Shown: in pieces, positions 1-12,300 of the stretch
Layout of the letters: each line of letters starts with the position of its first letter
Numbering within the stretch: the stretch's first letter is position 1
From: Yponomeuta sedellus
Lineage: Eukaryota; Arthropoda; Insecta; Lepidoptera; Yponomeutidae
Reading direction: 5' to 3'
Length of the DNA: 64,000 bases
Assembly (NCBI GenBank): GCA_934045075.1
Contig: OW203726.1
Location: forward strand, 11,631,992 to 11,695,991
Translations under genes and position numbers: made by a program
The notes under the pieces: model-generated
Database searches by the model: none
Told to the model about the DNA's origin: nothing
The model's input: only the letters and a program-made list of their open reading frames with translations

Positions 1-32
1 ATTAAGGCTGGTTTAACTAAGTACAATATTAC

Positions 33-338
33 CTCCTTCAAGTCTGAATTGGACCGTGCTATCGTAGCCTTGACTTAGGGATATATTTTCGAATTCCACT
101 GTGTTCGTTTCTTCATAGGTGCCATAATAAATATGTCTTACAAATACCGGTGTGGTCACATCCAGCTTTATAACCTCAAGAACAATACTAGCGATGGCTC
201 TTAGTGTGTTTGTTCCAGTAGCCTCCAATGTTAATATTAAGATGTTGTTTTCTTCGATAACGGGTTCGGGCAGAGGGGTCAACAAATCGATCACCACTAA
301 GTTTCCATTGTTCGATGTACTGAAATAGCTTGCGTAAT
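33..338 (-). CDS. Cadherin-like gene, exon 18 (A type, diverged; last in window)
   Basis: 306 bp, phase 1/1, donor GTAATA at 27-32. Starts DYASYFSTSNNGNLVVIDLL, passes IKLDVTTPVFVRHIYYGTY (degenerate linker) and ends DSTVQFRLEGG. It is six bases longer than the recent A copies. The donor and phase 1 end show that more exons follow to the left. Confidence 0.75.
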
Positions 339-3300
339 CTGAAAATAAGTTAACCTCAAATAGATAAATTTGGAAATTTACTCAATTGTCAATTGTAACT
401 CGATTATAGTATTAAGCTGTATATTTGATTTATTTGATGTTCAGTTGAATAAAAAAACATCTTATCACTGGTTCACACACATTACGTGCGAGTGCGTTAT
501 AGGAGCATTGTGGGATGTGAATCGTAGTCTAAGATTATTGGAGAACACTTTGGTCGTTCGTTCTACCACATTCGGTGGATTTTACTACAGCACTTTTTAA
601 TGTGAACCAAGTTTTATTTAGTTTATCATTTTATTAGATAAGCTCACCTCCATTGAGTGTAAAATTCACATCACTAGCATATCCAGTGCTCAACACGATA
701 GACTCAAGAGTTAGAGTAGTCTCTTGTATTCTTCCTGTGTACGCAGATTCTTCGAAACTCAGGTCTCTTGCTGCAATTTTAAATCATTAGTGCATATCTG
801 AGCGATTTCTATTCAGAAAGTGTCGTTCTAGAACATAGGTACACATAGATTTTCTGAGTATTACAGCAGCATATTACGAGAGAGGAAGTGTAAGTTTACC
901 GTTGACCTCTGTTTACGCAATTTAGCACTTCTACTTGGTTTAATTAATAAGATAACATATGTACTGGAAAATAAGGAGTTTTATTAATAACTTTTATATT
1001 GGGTAAGGACTTCGAAATTTGTAGGAAATTTAAATAAAGCGGACATCTGCAATTAGCGGTATTTATAGTTTGCAAACTTCAGACAGTAAGACCAGCCACT
1101 AGTCTTGCAAAAACCTTCACCAATCCGGACTTGGCCTTCGTGGCGGAGTATGGCCTATACCTTCCTCAGGGAAGAGACCCATACCTCGGGGGGGACATTA
1201 TGGGTTGATGATGATGAGGCATACATAGGCTGCTACTTATGTATGCGGAATCTGGGATTCCAATAATTTTAAACGCAATGTCTGACCTCCATGGTCAAAT
1301 TCGTTCTTTTTTTAAATACTGGCCGCTAATATTTTTCTCTTATATACGTTAGTGTTTTGTTTTTGTTGGGTTTAAAATGTCATATCGCTGAAAAAATGGA
1401 ACTCACTCGTGAAAATATTCGTGCTATGATTTATTACGATTTTCGACGTAGTTTAACGCAACCACAGTGCGTAGATCAATTAACTTCGACTTTTGGTGGT
1501 GAAGCTCCATCAAAAACGACTGTGTATCACTGGTTTAGTGAGTTTAATCGCAGGCGCAGTAAGCTCACGGACGAACTTAAAGAAGGTCGCCCGAAATCGG
1601 TGGTTGTGTCACAAAATATTGAAGCTGTGCGAAAACTAATAATGCAAGACCGAAATGTTACGTATCGCGAGATAGAGGCTATTCAGGGCATATGTATGAC
1701 GAGCATTCATAGGATATTACATGAACATTTGTCTGTAAAAAAAATTTGTTTGCGTTGGATCCCGCACAACTTAACTCAGGATCAAAATGATGCTCGCGTC
1801 GAATGGTGCAAGAAAACCTTAAAAAAATTCAACGGAGGCGACTCAAAATCTGTTTATAATATCTACACAGGTGACGAATCCTGGATCTACGCGTACGATC
1901 CCGAAACTAAACAACAATCAACAGTTTGGGTGTTTCAAAATGAGCCAAACCCTACGAAAGTGGCTCGTGCAAAATGCACTGTAAAGCAAATGGTGGCCTG
2001 CTTTTTTGGTATTAATGGCCATGTGGCTACAATACCACTGGAGAATCGCAGAACGGTTAATTCGGAGTGGTACACGACCATTTGTTTGCCGAAAGTATTT
2101 GAAGAAACACGCCAAAACAACCAGCGACGCAGAATCATACTTCACCATGACAATGCCAGCTGTCATACATCTCAGGAAACAACTACATTTTTGGATGGTC
2201 AAAAAATAGAATTGATGGGTCATCCACCGTACAGCCCTGATTTGGCTCCCAATGATTTCTATTTATTCCCAAATGTAAAGAATAAATTACGTGGTCAACG
2301 ATTTTCGACCCGTGAAGATGCCGTAGATGCGTTCAAACAGCACGTTTTGGAGATACCTCAATCAGAGTGGAAAAAGTGTTTTACAAATTGGTTTCATCGA
2401 ATGCAAAAATGCATCGATCATAGTGGAGAATACTTTGAAAAACAATAAAAGCATATTTAGCCATATACATTTGTTTAGTTTTTCTATTGCGCATACATAA
2501 GTAGCAGCCCTCGTAGTAAGGTATAAACTACTGCAAAGAATGACTAGCTGTTACAAACTTGTCAAACTAGCTGTTACAAACGACTTCTATTCTGAAAGTT
2601 CTAGAACATAAATATGGATTTTCTTCGAAACGTTTATTTTTAAACATACAACTCACCCTTCCGCTGTCGGCGTTGGTTGTAACCTTCTTCCTATGATCTG
2701 AGGTTGTAACTTACCGTTGTGAATAAGATACTCGTACTCAATATCTGTGAGTACGTGCACTCAATGTACCGTAGGTAGGAAAATACACAGTAACAATTTA
2801 TAGCACGCTTGTGGTTAACTTCATATAAAGGGAGATATATTATATTTCAAAACAACTATGTCAAACAGTTACAGTCGGCAGCACGTAGACTTCTGCCCTT
2901 GTGCACCTTAAATAGTTGAGTTACGGACGAGTTTGCAACTAAATTGTAAATGAGTCGAGGTGCTGTAGACTGTAATGTTTGGTAATACTTTTGGTACTTA
3001 TTTGATTTTTGATCAGATCAACTTAAGTTGATCCTGGCAAAAGTCAAATAGAATATAATAAGTTAAGAACTTTGATAATAATAATATGTTCCACATTATT
3101 GTCATAATTTTTTTGTCAAGATTTATGTATGTATGACAGTTGTTCAAAAATTCTAAAATCTAAATAGTTACAGTCGACAGTATGCTAAGTTTTATACGTG
3201 TGTACTCTATACGTGTTATTTTGGAAAAAAATGGTTGATCTTCCGTCCAGTCTTTTTCATAATTGACAGTAGACATACTTTTACAACCTGTCGACTGTAA

Positions 3301-6300
3301 ATTTTAACTGTATGAGTGAAATCTTATTTTTCACAAGAATTCCGATACTTTCCCAATGCAATCGAGCTCAATAAATTGGAAATTTTACCCAGAGCAAACG
3401 CTATCAAGTAGGATAGGCTTGGGCTATACAGCAAGAACTGGAAAATTGAATGCACGGCGATACAGCAAGGCAGGATAATATTTGGTTACCTGTAGGCAGA
3501 GAAATCGATACAGCAGTGTGTGCCCCGACGGTCCTCGGCTTTGAAGCTCCAATCGTGAGTAGTATCTGCGGCTCTTCTAAAACTTGCTGAGGGAGGCTCG
3601 ACGCCAATTGCAGAGTGAGAACGTTCCCATTTTCACTAAGTGTAAAGTAGTTTTCGTAATCTGAAACCAGTCAGAATTTTCTGTTTGAAGTTTGGCATTA
3701 TTCTCATTGGACTGATATACTGTGCTGTCTAAAATTAATGCAAACTTTCGGTAATCTTGCGATGCCAATGGCAAAAAACAAAGACGATAAAAAATTAATT
3801 AAACCGCAATCGGTCTGAATTTACAAGATATTGTATGATAAATAGTTACAACTTACTACATCATGAAAATCCATTTATAAATGTTTCAAAAAGAATATTT
3901 AACAAAAAGTGAAATAAAAAAAATCACAGTACATTTACTACTTTTTAGTACTTTGTACTTTTTACTGTTTTGCTGAATTCTGAGTAAATATCTTTTCTGC
4001 TAACAAACCCTTACATATAATGTAGATAATGCATGCCTCTTTCTACTTGGTTCAATAACCAGATTCAATAAGGTACGATTCAACAATGTTCTAATCATCG
4101 CATAATTCAAATAAAAGACTAGCGTGTGTCACAAAGAGAAAAAATCTGTACTATGTGCAGTACATATAAATCTATCTGGACAATCTAATACTGCACCAGG
4201 TTATTAATGAACTTCGATAGACTAATTGATACACAGCGCACCGACATTGTCAGTAAGATGTTTTGAAATAAATGGTTTAGGGGTTGGGTCAGTACATAAA
4301 TCATAATCGCGTGCGAGCAGAAAATTTATGCAAGACTTACCTCCTTGTATGTAAAATGACACCGTACTGTCGTATCCTTGATACAAAGTTATGGTGCCTA
4401 TATCCAAGCCTGTGGCAACGTCGTAACTTCCGACATAAATGCGTTCTTCAAAGAGCGGTGTCACTGTGTCATTTTTAATTATTTGGAGTAATATTGCAGT
4501 GGTGGCCGAGCTAGTGTTAGACGTCGCCGTTAGTTGAAGAGTTAAGAAAGTATTCTCCTCAATAATATTGGCGTCTAGTGGTTGTTTTGTTATCGTTATT
4601 ATATTGCTTTGCTGTGACGCCTCGAAAAAAGATGCATATTCTGAAACCGGGAAAAGAGTTGTTACAAAATGCTTTGTGGATATCTACACAGTGCTACATA
4701 GTACCTAGTGTTATTTCGTATTTTTATCTGGCAGCTATCAAAATCTTATCCTGGTTTGTCGTAACAAAGTCATCTGTTAGGCTACTGTAAACAGCTATCA
4801 AGTGGATAAAAAAACTGACACTGTTAACAGCGGATTAATACTCGTAGATATAAATTTAATGCACACTAGTAATTTATAGAGATAAGATACAAGATTTATT
4901 AATGTACGAGTGACCAGTCATTACATCTACATCTGAAAATGTATCTGAAAATAAATATCTTGTCCGAACTGAGATTTGGTAATTTGCACTCGCATAGCAT
5001 CATTATGCTTTTGTGTGGTGTTCTTTCCTCAAAATAAGACCGCAATGTTGTGAATAACTTACGACTAGATATTGTGACTTCATATCCATTCTCGTATCCT
5101 TGTGTAAGCACGATTTGGGATATAGACAAAGTGTCATCGACTATTGTCCCCTCGTAATAGACCTCTTCAAACTGCAACCCCAGAACTAGAAAGACAGTCA
5201 ATATTAGTGTTGCGGAGCAGCAGTGTTGCGTATGATTGGAATCAATCACTTGAGTTAAGCAACAACAGGCTCGGTTAGGTGCAGGATGTGTGACCGTCCC
5301 GTCTATCGCCGACTACCGATAGTGGCATTTATTTAAGCACTTCCGTGCTTTACAAGGCACGTTAAGCCGTTGGTGCCGGCTGTCATGTAATGGCAATCGT
5401 TAAGCCATGTGAGAGACGTTATGGGCGGCTTGATAACTTCTAACAGTTTGTCTTACAATCCTTCACCAACCCGGACCCTTGGCCCCCGTGGTGAAATAAA
5501 AAGGTTGAACTACCGTCGAGTCTAGTTTCTTAAGTGATGGTAAATCAACTTACATTTTGTCGACTACTCGTTAGTTTTACACTTTGAGTGGATTCCTATT
5601 TTAGACAAGGATTCTTAAAGTTTTCAAATACAATCGAACTCTACAAAATAGGAATACCCTGTACCAAACGTCACCCATTAAGGTAGGACTGCACTACTTG
5701 CTTTACTGAAAACGTTCTAATATCTATTGTATGCACGGTGATACAGGAAGGCAGGATAATATTTGGTTACCTGTAGGCAGAGAAATTAACACTGCAGTGT
5801 GTGCCCCGACCGTCCTCGGCTTAGAAGCTCCAATCGTAAGTAGTATCTGCGGCTCTTCTAAAACTGGCTGAGGGAGGCTCGACGCTAGTTGTAGAGTAAG
5901 AACGTTTCCATTTTCACTTAGTGTAAAATAGTTTTCGTAATCTGAAACCAGTCGAAAAATTCTGTTTGATAAATTTTATTACAAATAAGCAGTATTCTCA
6001 ATCGACGACTTTATAAGTCCGTTGGGTTTATAGTACTTATTTCTAATAAAATTGATCAAACATACGTCTGTCAGACTTTATAAATCAGTCATTCTGGCAC
6101 TATTTAACCTAAAGTACCATAAATTTGTTCTAATTATTTATTAATTAAGTAAAACGTAATCTGTTATGTTGTTCACGTTGCAAACACAAGACAATTTTTA
6201 CTAATCAGTTCATATACATATATCGAATAAAAGCAACTTAAGACAATCTGTTCCAGGTACACAATCGTCCGTGCTTTGCAAGGCACGTTAAGCCTTTGGC

Positions 6301-9300
6301 GCCGGCTGCCATGTGATGGCAGTCGTTAAGCCATGTCAGAGTCATTATGGGCGACTTGATAACTTCTGACAGTAAGGCCGCCACTGTCTCACGTCTCCCC
6401 CACCAATCTGGACTTGACCCCGAAGTGGAGTATGCCTAGGCCGTACTCCACCACTTCTGGTTATCGGGACTTCGATAGACATATATATACACAGCAGATC
6501 GCACCAATATTCTAAGTAAGATATTTTGAAAAGTATGAGCAGAAAACGTATTTAAGACTTACCTCCTTGTATGTAAAATGATACTGTATTGTCGTACCCT
6601 TGATACAGAGTTATGGCGCCGATATCCAAGCCAGTGTCGTAGTCGTAACTGCCTACATAAATGCGTTCTTCAAAGAGCGGTGTCACTGTATCATTTTTTA
6701 TGATGTCGAGCAATATCGCGGTGGTAGCTGAACTAGTATTCGACGTGGCCGTTAGCTGAAGGGTTAAGAAAGTATTCTCCTCAATAATATTGGCGTTTAG
6801 TGGTTGCTTTGTTATCGTTATTATATTGTTTTGTTGTGACGCCTCGAAGAAAGACGCATATTCTGAAAGCAGGAAAAGAGTTGTTAGAAAATGCGTTACA
6901 GATATGTATACAATGCTAATTTTTTTTCAAATAAATTTTCCAGCGGCCTTGAAAGTGCACGGCTTATCCCGGTTTGTCGTATACGGCGATCTGTCAGGCT
7001 AATGTAAATACTATCAAGTGGTTAAAAAAACTACTAACAGCTGTTAACATTGATTAATTTATCGTGTCCTTATTAAGATTAGGTAATTTGCACTTGCATA
7101 GCATAATTATGCTGCTGTCTTGTGTTCATTTCTCAAAATAAGATTGCGCTGTTGCGAATAACTTACGACTAGAAATTGAAACTTCATATCCATTCTCGTA
7201 TCCTTGCGTGAGCACTATTTGGGATAGGGTCAATGTGTCATCGACTATTGTCCCCTCGTAGTAGACCTCCTCAAACTGCAGCCCCAGGACTAGAAAAAGA
7301 GTCAACATTAGTGTTGTGAGGCTCTTCCCGAGGGTCATCACGGGGCTTCAGGCTGACGTAGGCTATCTGTACGTAATACAGAGAGTTCAGAGGATTCAGA
7401 ATTCAGAAAGTATTGTTAAGAGGTTCGAATATTCACTGATGCCGGTGAGTCGCTCATTAGCTGAGTTGGAAGAGCGCTGGCATGGATAGCCAGAGGTCAC
7501 GGGTTCGAATCCCGGCATGGGTGGAATTTATAGCCTCTAAATAGGTTTTTTAAATAAATTGTCCTTAGCACGGGTAAGTGCCCTAAAAAAAAGTATATAA
7601 TAGGCCATAAGATTAGCAAGTTTAAGTGGCACTGGGCTGGTCACATATTCCGAATAACCGATGGTCAATGGAGTAAAAAGGTTATCGAGTGAAGACCACG
7701 AACTGGCCAACGCAGCGTGTGATGCCTATCAGCTCGCTGGATTAACGATCTAAAGCAGATAGCTGGCAGCCACTGGGTGAGGATGATTTTACGATGTAAT
7801 ATATAGTTGTTATTATTATTAATACGTTATTGCACCATAAAATTGTACAATGCGGCGAACTTAATGCCATAAGCATTTTCTACCAGTCAACCGCAGTAGG
7901 TAGAACGAAAACTTGGCAGGCGTGCAAAAAAAAAAGGAAAAAGACAACCTTCCACATTATTATATACTTACACATATTTTATAATACACTAAACGTATAT
8001 ATTTCAATAATAGTATATAAATCCAGAAGTAGTAAACACTAGGTAGGTAAACAGATGTATATTGAACGAGTCTAATCGCGAATATACTTTTATGTTATAA
8101 ATAATCGCGATTAGACCCATTTCATAAATAACTAGGTGCAGTTGACCGCACATAAAATTTTACCCACGTGCACTTGGTTATGTTACAGATTACTTTGCAA
8201 CTAAAATGTAAAGGTCTACCTAGTCCAGTTTCATAGGTGGCGTTAGATCAACACTTACACCTTGTCGACAGTACCATTAGATTTAACTTAATTCCTGTTT
8301 TATACAAGGATTCTTAAATTTTCTGTTATATTACAGGTTTTTGCATCTACCACCTAGTCCAGTTTAATTCGTGACGTCAGATCAACACTTATACATTGTC
8401 GACAGTACATTAGATTTAATTCTTGTTTTAGACAAGGATTCTTAAATTTTTCAAATATAATCGTATTCCACAAAATGGAAATTATACCCTGATCATGCCC
8501 ATTACGGTAGGTCTGCATTACTTGCTATACTGAAAACATTTGAAAGTCTATTGGATTCACGGTGATACAGCAAGGATAGTATTTGGTTACCTGTAGGCAG
8601 AGAAATCGATACAGCAGTGTGTGCCCCGACGGTCCTCGGCTTTGAAGCTCCAATCGTAAGTAGTATCTGCGGCTCTTCTAAAACTTGCTGAGGGAGGCTC
8701 GACGCCAATTGCAGAGTAAGAACGTTCTCATTTTCACTAAGTGTAAAGTAGTTTTCATAGTCTGAAACCAGTGGAAAAATTCTGTTTTATAAATTTTCTT
8801 ACAAATTAGTTTTATATTATTTTCAACGGACTGACTTCACAAGCCAGTCATTTTAGCACTTTCTGAGGGATACACAGTCTGTTTCTGTAAAATAGTGCTA
8901 AAATGACAGGAGCAGGACGAGTCCTAAATTACAGAGAAATTTTGGTAGCCTCACGATGGCAAAAGACAAAAGGGCAAAAAAGTTTTTCAAACTGCAATCG
9001 ATACGACCCTTTTTACGACACGACGAATAACACACGATATTATATCATACTTAGTTATTACTTTCTATATTATGGAAAGAGTTGCATTTCAAAACGATTT
9101 CAAAAATAATCAGTACGATTCAAAGTATAAATCTACTACATAGTACATTTAATTTATTTGCTAGCCTTTTTACTGTTTTTTTGACAACCTCTATTTAATT
9201 TTGACAACGTCTGTGGTGCAGCGGTAGCGCATCTGCCTACCATGCGAGAGGTCCCGGGTTCGATCCCCGGCTGGGGACAAAAAAAAAACCAGGTCTTGGA

Positions 9301-12300
9301 TGTTTACATGTTTGTGATGTCGCTTTTTCTGGTACCCACGACACAATGTATCCTAGTGTGGGACCAGAAACAATGCCAGTATGTACATGTTATGTACATA
9401 CTGTATTTTGATGAATTATCAAGACATCCGTAACAAATCCTTACAAATAACATAGATAGTCCAAGCTTATTTCTTCCTGACTCTATACCCAAATTTAATT
9501 AGTTACGATTCAACGATTTGCGAACTATCGCATAATTCACTACTAGTGCACGTCGTAAACAGAACAAAAATCTATACGCGTATTACGACAATCTTTTCCT
9601 GTTCAGGTTATTAAACGACTACAATAGAGTAATTGATACACATCTGACCGCACCAACATCGTTAGTGAGATGTTTTGAAATAAATGGCTTAGGGGTTGGG
9701 TGACTTCATAAATACCAAGCGCTTGCGAGCAGAAAATGTATCCAAGACTTACCTCCTTGTATGTAAAATGATACCGTATTGTCGTACCCTTGATACAGAG
9801 TTATGGCGCCTATATCCAAGCCTGTGGCAACGTCATAACTTCCTACATAAATGCGTTCTTCAAAGAGCGGTGTCACTGTGTCATTTTTAATTATATCTAG
9901 CAATATAGCGGTGGTGGCCGAGCTAGTGTTGGACGTGGCCGTTATTTGAAAGGTTAAGAAAGTATTCTCCTCAATAATATTGGCGTCTAGTGGTTGCTTT
10001 GTTATCGTTATTATATTGCTTTGTTGTGACGCCTCGAAGAAAGACGCGTATTCTGAAAGCGGTAAAAGAGTTATGAAATGTGTCAGTTGTATCTATAATA
10101 GTTGTTTTGTTTATTGCTCTTGTTGTTAATTTTTTTTGGCTTTCAAGAAAGGGTAACTCATACCCTAGTTTCTCGTACACAGTTAGGCTACAGTACCCCA
10201 ACAATTACAGTGTAGAGAACTGTCAAGTGGATAAAAAAAACCACTGACAGCTGTTTTTAACCACGGCTTAAGAGAAACCAAGGAAACGATTATAAATTCT
10301 ACGCCTGAAAATTTTGTAAATCTAAAGATGAAGATAAAGAATCTAAGCTCTTGTTCTTATTTAGAGTAGATAATTTGCATTCGCATTGCAAAATTTTTTT
10401 TTCAGTGAGGTAATAATTGATGCCGCTGTTTGTTTTTCACTTCTCAAAATTCTATCGTGCTCTTGTGAATAACTTACGACTAGAAATTGTGACTTCATAT
10501 CCATTCTCGTATCCTTGCGTGAGTACGATTTCAGACAGAGACAGGGTGTCGTCCATTATTGTCCCCTCGTAATAGACCTCCTCAAACTGTAGCCCAAGCA
10601 CTGGAAAGACAGAGTATACTCGTAATACGCAATGTGTTATGATGAAATTTGTTAGATTTATTTCTTTTATTGAGTTCTAAATGTTTTCTAAATAGGGAGT
10701 AGACCATAAATATAATTTAACAAGATTAGGTACGTGAATAAATGACACACATGACGTATTGAGATTAAAAAAATACAGTGTCTAAAATGTGTAATGAACT
10801 TCAATTAAATACTTGCTGCAGTGAAGTAGCTATCTGTATAAAATGTTTTTAGTTATCGAACAGTTTTAAACTTAGTAGTACTGATTAAATGTGTTAAACT
10901 AGGCACATTTCTACCTGCTACCATTATTGTACTGTTTAATAATAGACATTTTTGTTTCCTAAATAAGCCGTGATGTTATATTGAAGTTTTTTCCGCGTCA
11001 GAGATAACTCTAATATATTTGGAGGAATCTTGTTCTAGAACCTTTTAAAGTTCCTACCCCACAATAGATGCAAGTCTAAATTGTGGAAACGAAAAAGTAT
11101 GTTTATTCCCCTAGAAATCCCTTAGCGTTTCTCTACTACCACGCTTGAACAAATTGGGTGGCTCTGATTGAAGATAAAGACTGCTATCTACTATATTTAC
11201 CTATTTGTTTAGAGAAAAAAGGGTCTGAAATGAGATCAAAATGTACAAGTTCTCCATTGTAAATGTTTAATTAAAAATAAAACAGATTGAATTCAAAATA
11301 AATGATTATCCTAGAACATACTTATGTAGTTGTGAAATACAAAGTTATTATAATTGAATTAAATTGAATTGAGCAAAATAACCCTCTTCTCAAAGTAACA
11401 TTCTAACAGCGGTGCTAACAGCGCCACCAATGGAATAAAAATTACCACTTTTATTATAACGTTTTTATGTAAAAGTGAACATGAAAAATCTTAACAACTG
11501 TGACAACTATTTTTAGAACCTACAGTCTAGAACCTAGGATCAAAAATAGGGAAATTTAATCGAAGTCTGCCAAAAACGGCGGTTTAGCGAAAATCTATTA
11601 AAGTCCTAGGATATTAATACTACATTTTTAGGCTATAATGTTCTAAATATATAACTATTAAGTTTTTTGATGTTTACTTTTAAAATATATTTTTTTAATA
11701 CAAGTTATGATTTTTATTCCATTAGTGGCGCTAGATAGCGCCCCTAAGCGCCTTAAAGGTGGTAAAATTAGTCTAAAAACACGAAATAAACAAGAGTACC
11801 TTCAGGCAGTTGAACCACGATGGTAGCGGAGGCTCCACTTGTGTATTCCCTAGTAGCTGTCAATACAAGGAGCAGTTGACTTCGAGTGATGACGTCAGAA
11901 GGCAGTTGTGACGTCAGTAATAAAATCCCTTCATTACCCGTCCAAACATCTTGGAAGTACGAGGCAAATTCTGTAAATAATAAATATTGTCAATCAGTTA
12001 CCTGTCTATCCAGCCTAGATATATTGCTAAGAGAGTGTTAATTGAATTGAAAAATTCTTTGTTGAACCAAAAAGTGTTTGTACAAAGGCGAGCTTAATAA
12101 CATTCAGTATTTTCTTTTAGCTAACCTTGAGTTACGTGGCTAATAAAAAACAAAAAAGAGCATGTATCACCGCCAACTGGTAAAATTAGCCGTCAAACTA
12201 ATAGCCTAGGTCGTTAATTGGGCGGCGGCATCCAATTCAAGGGCTAAAGGTCATATAGCTTTGCGATTGAACGAAACGTTATGTAACCTGGCTGAAGGCG

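Larger units (their letters stand above)
771..3489. other. Intron holding mariner; rest featureless
   Basis: Outside the SINE fragment and mariner, 771-1075 and 2516-3489 show no exon. The part 3290-3420 is homologous to introns of the sister cassettes. A C exon copy expected near 2.9 kb by cassette spacing is absent; the diverged C exon at 648-770 fills that place. Confidence 0.5.

Noticed and set aside
9208..9280. tRNA-Gly gene
   Set aside because: The ends cannot form an acceptor stem, and the sequence continues into a tail shared with copies at 15200 and 27755.
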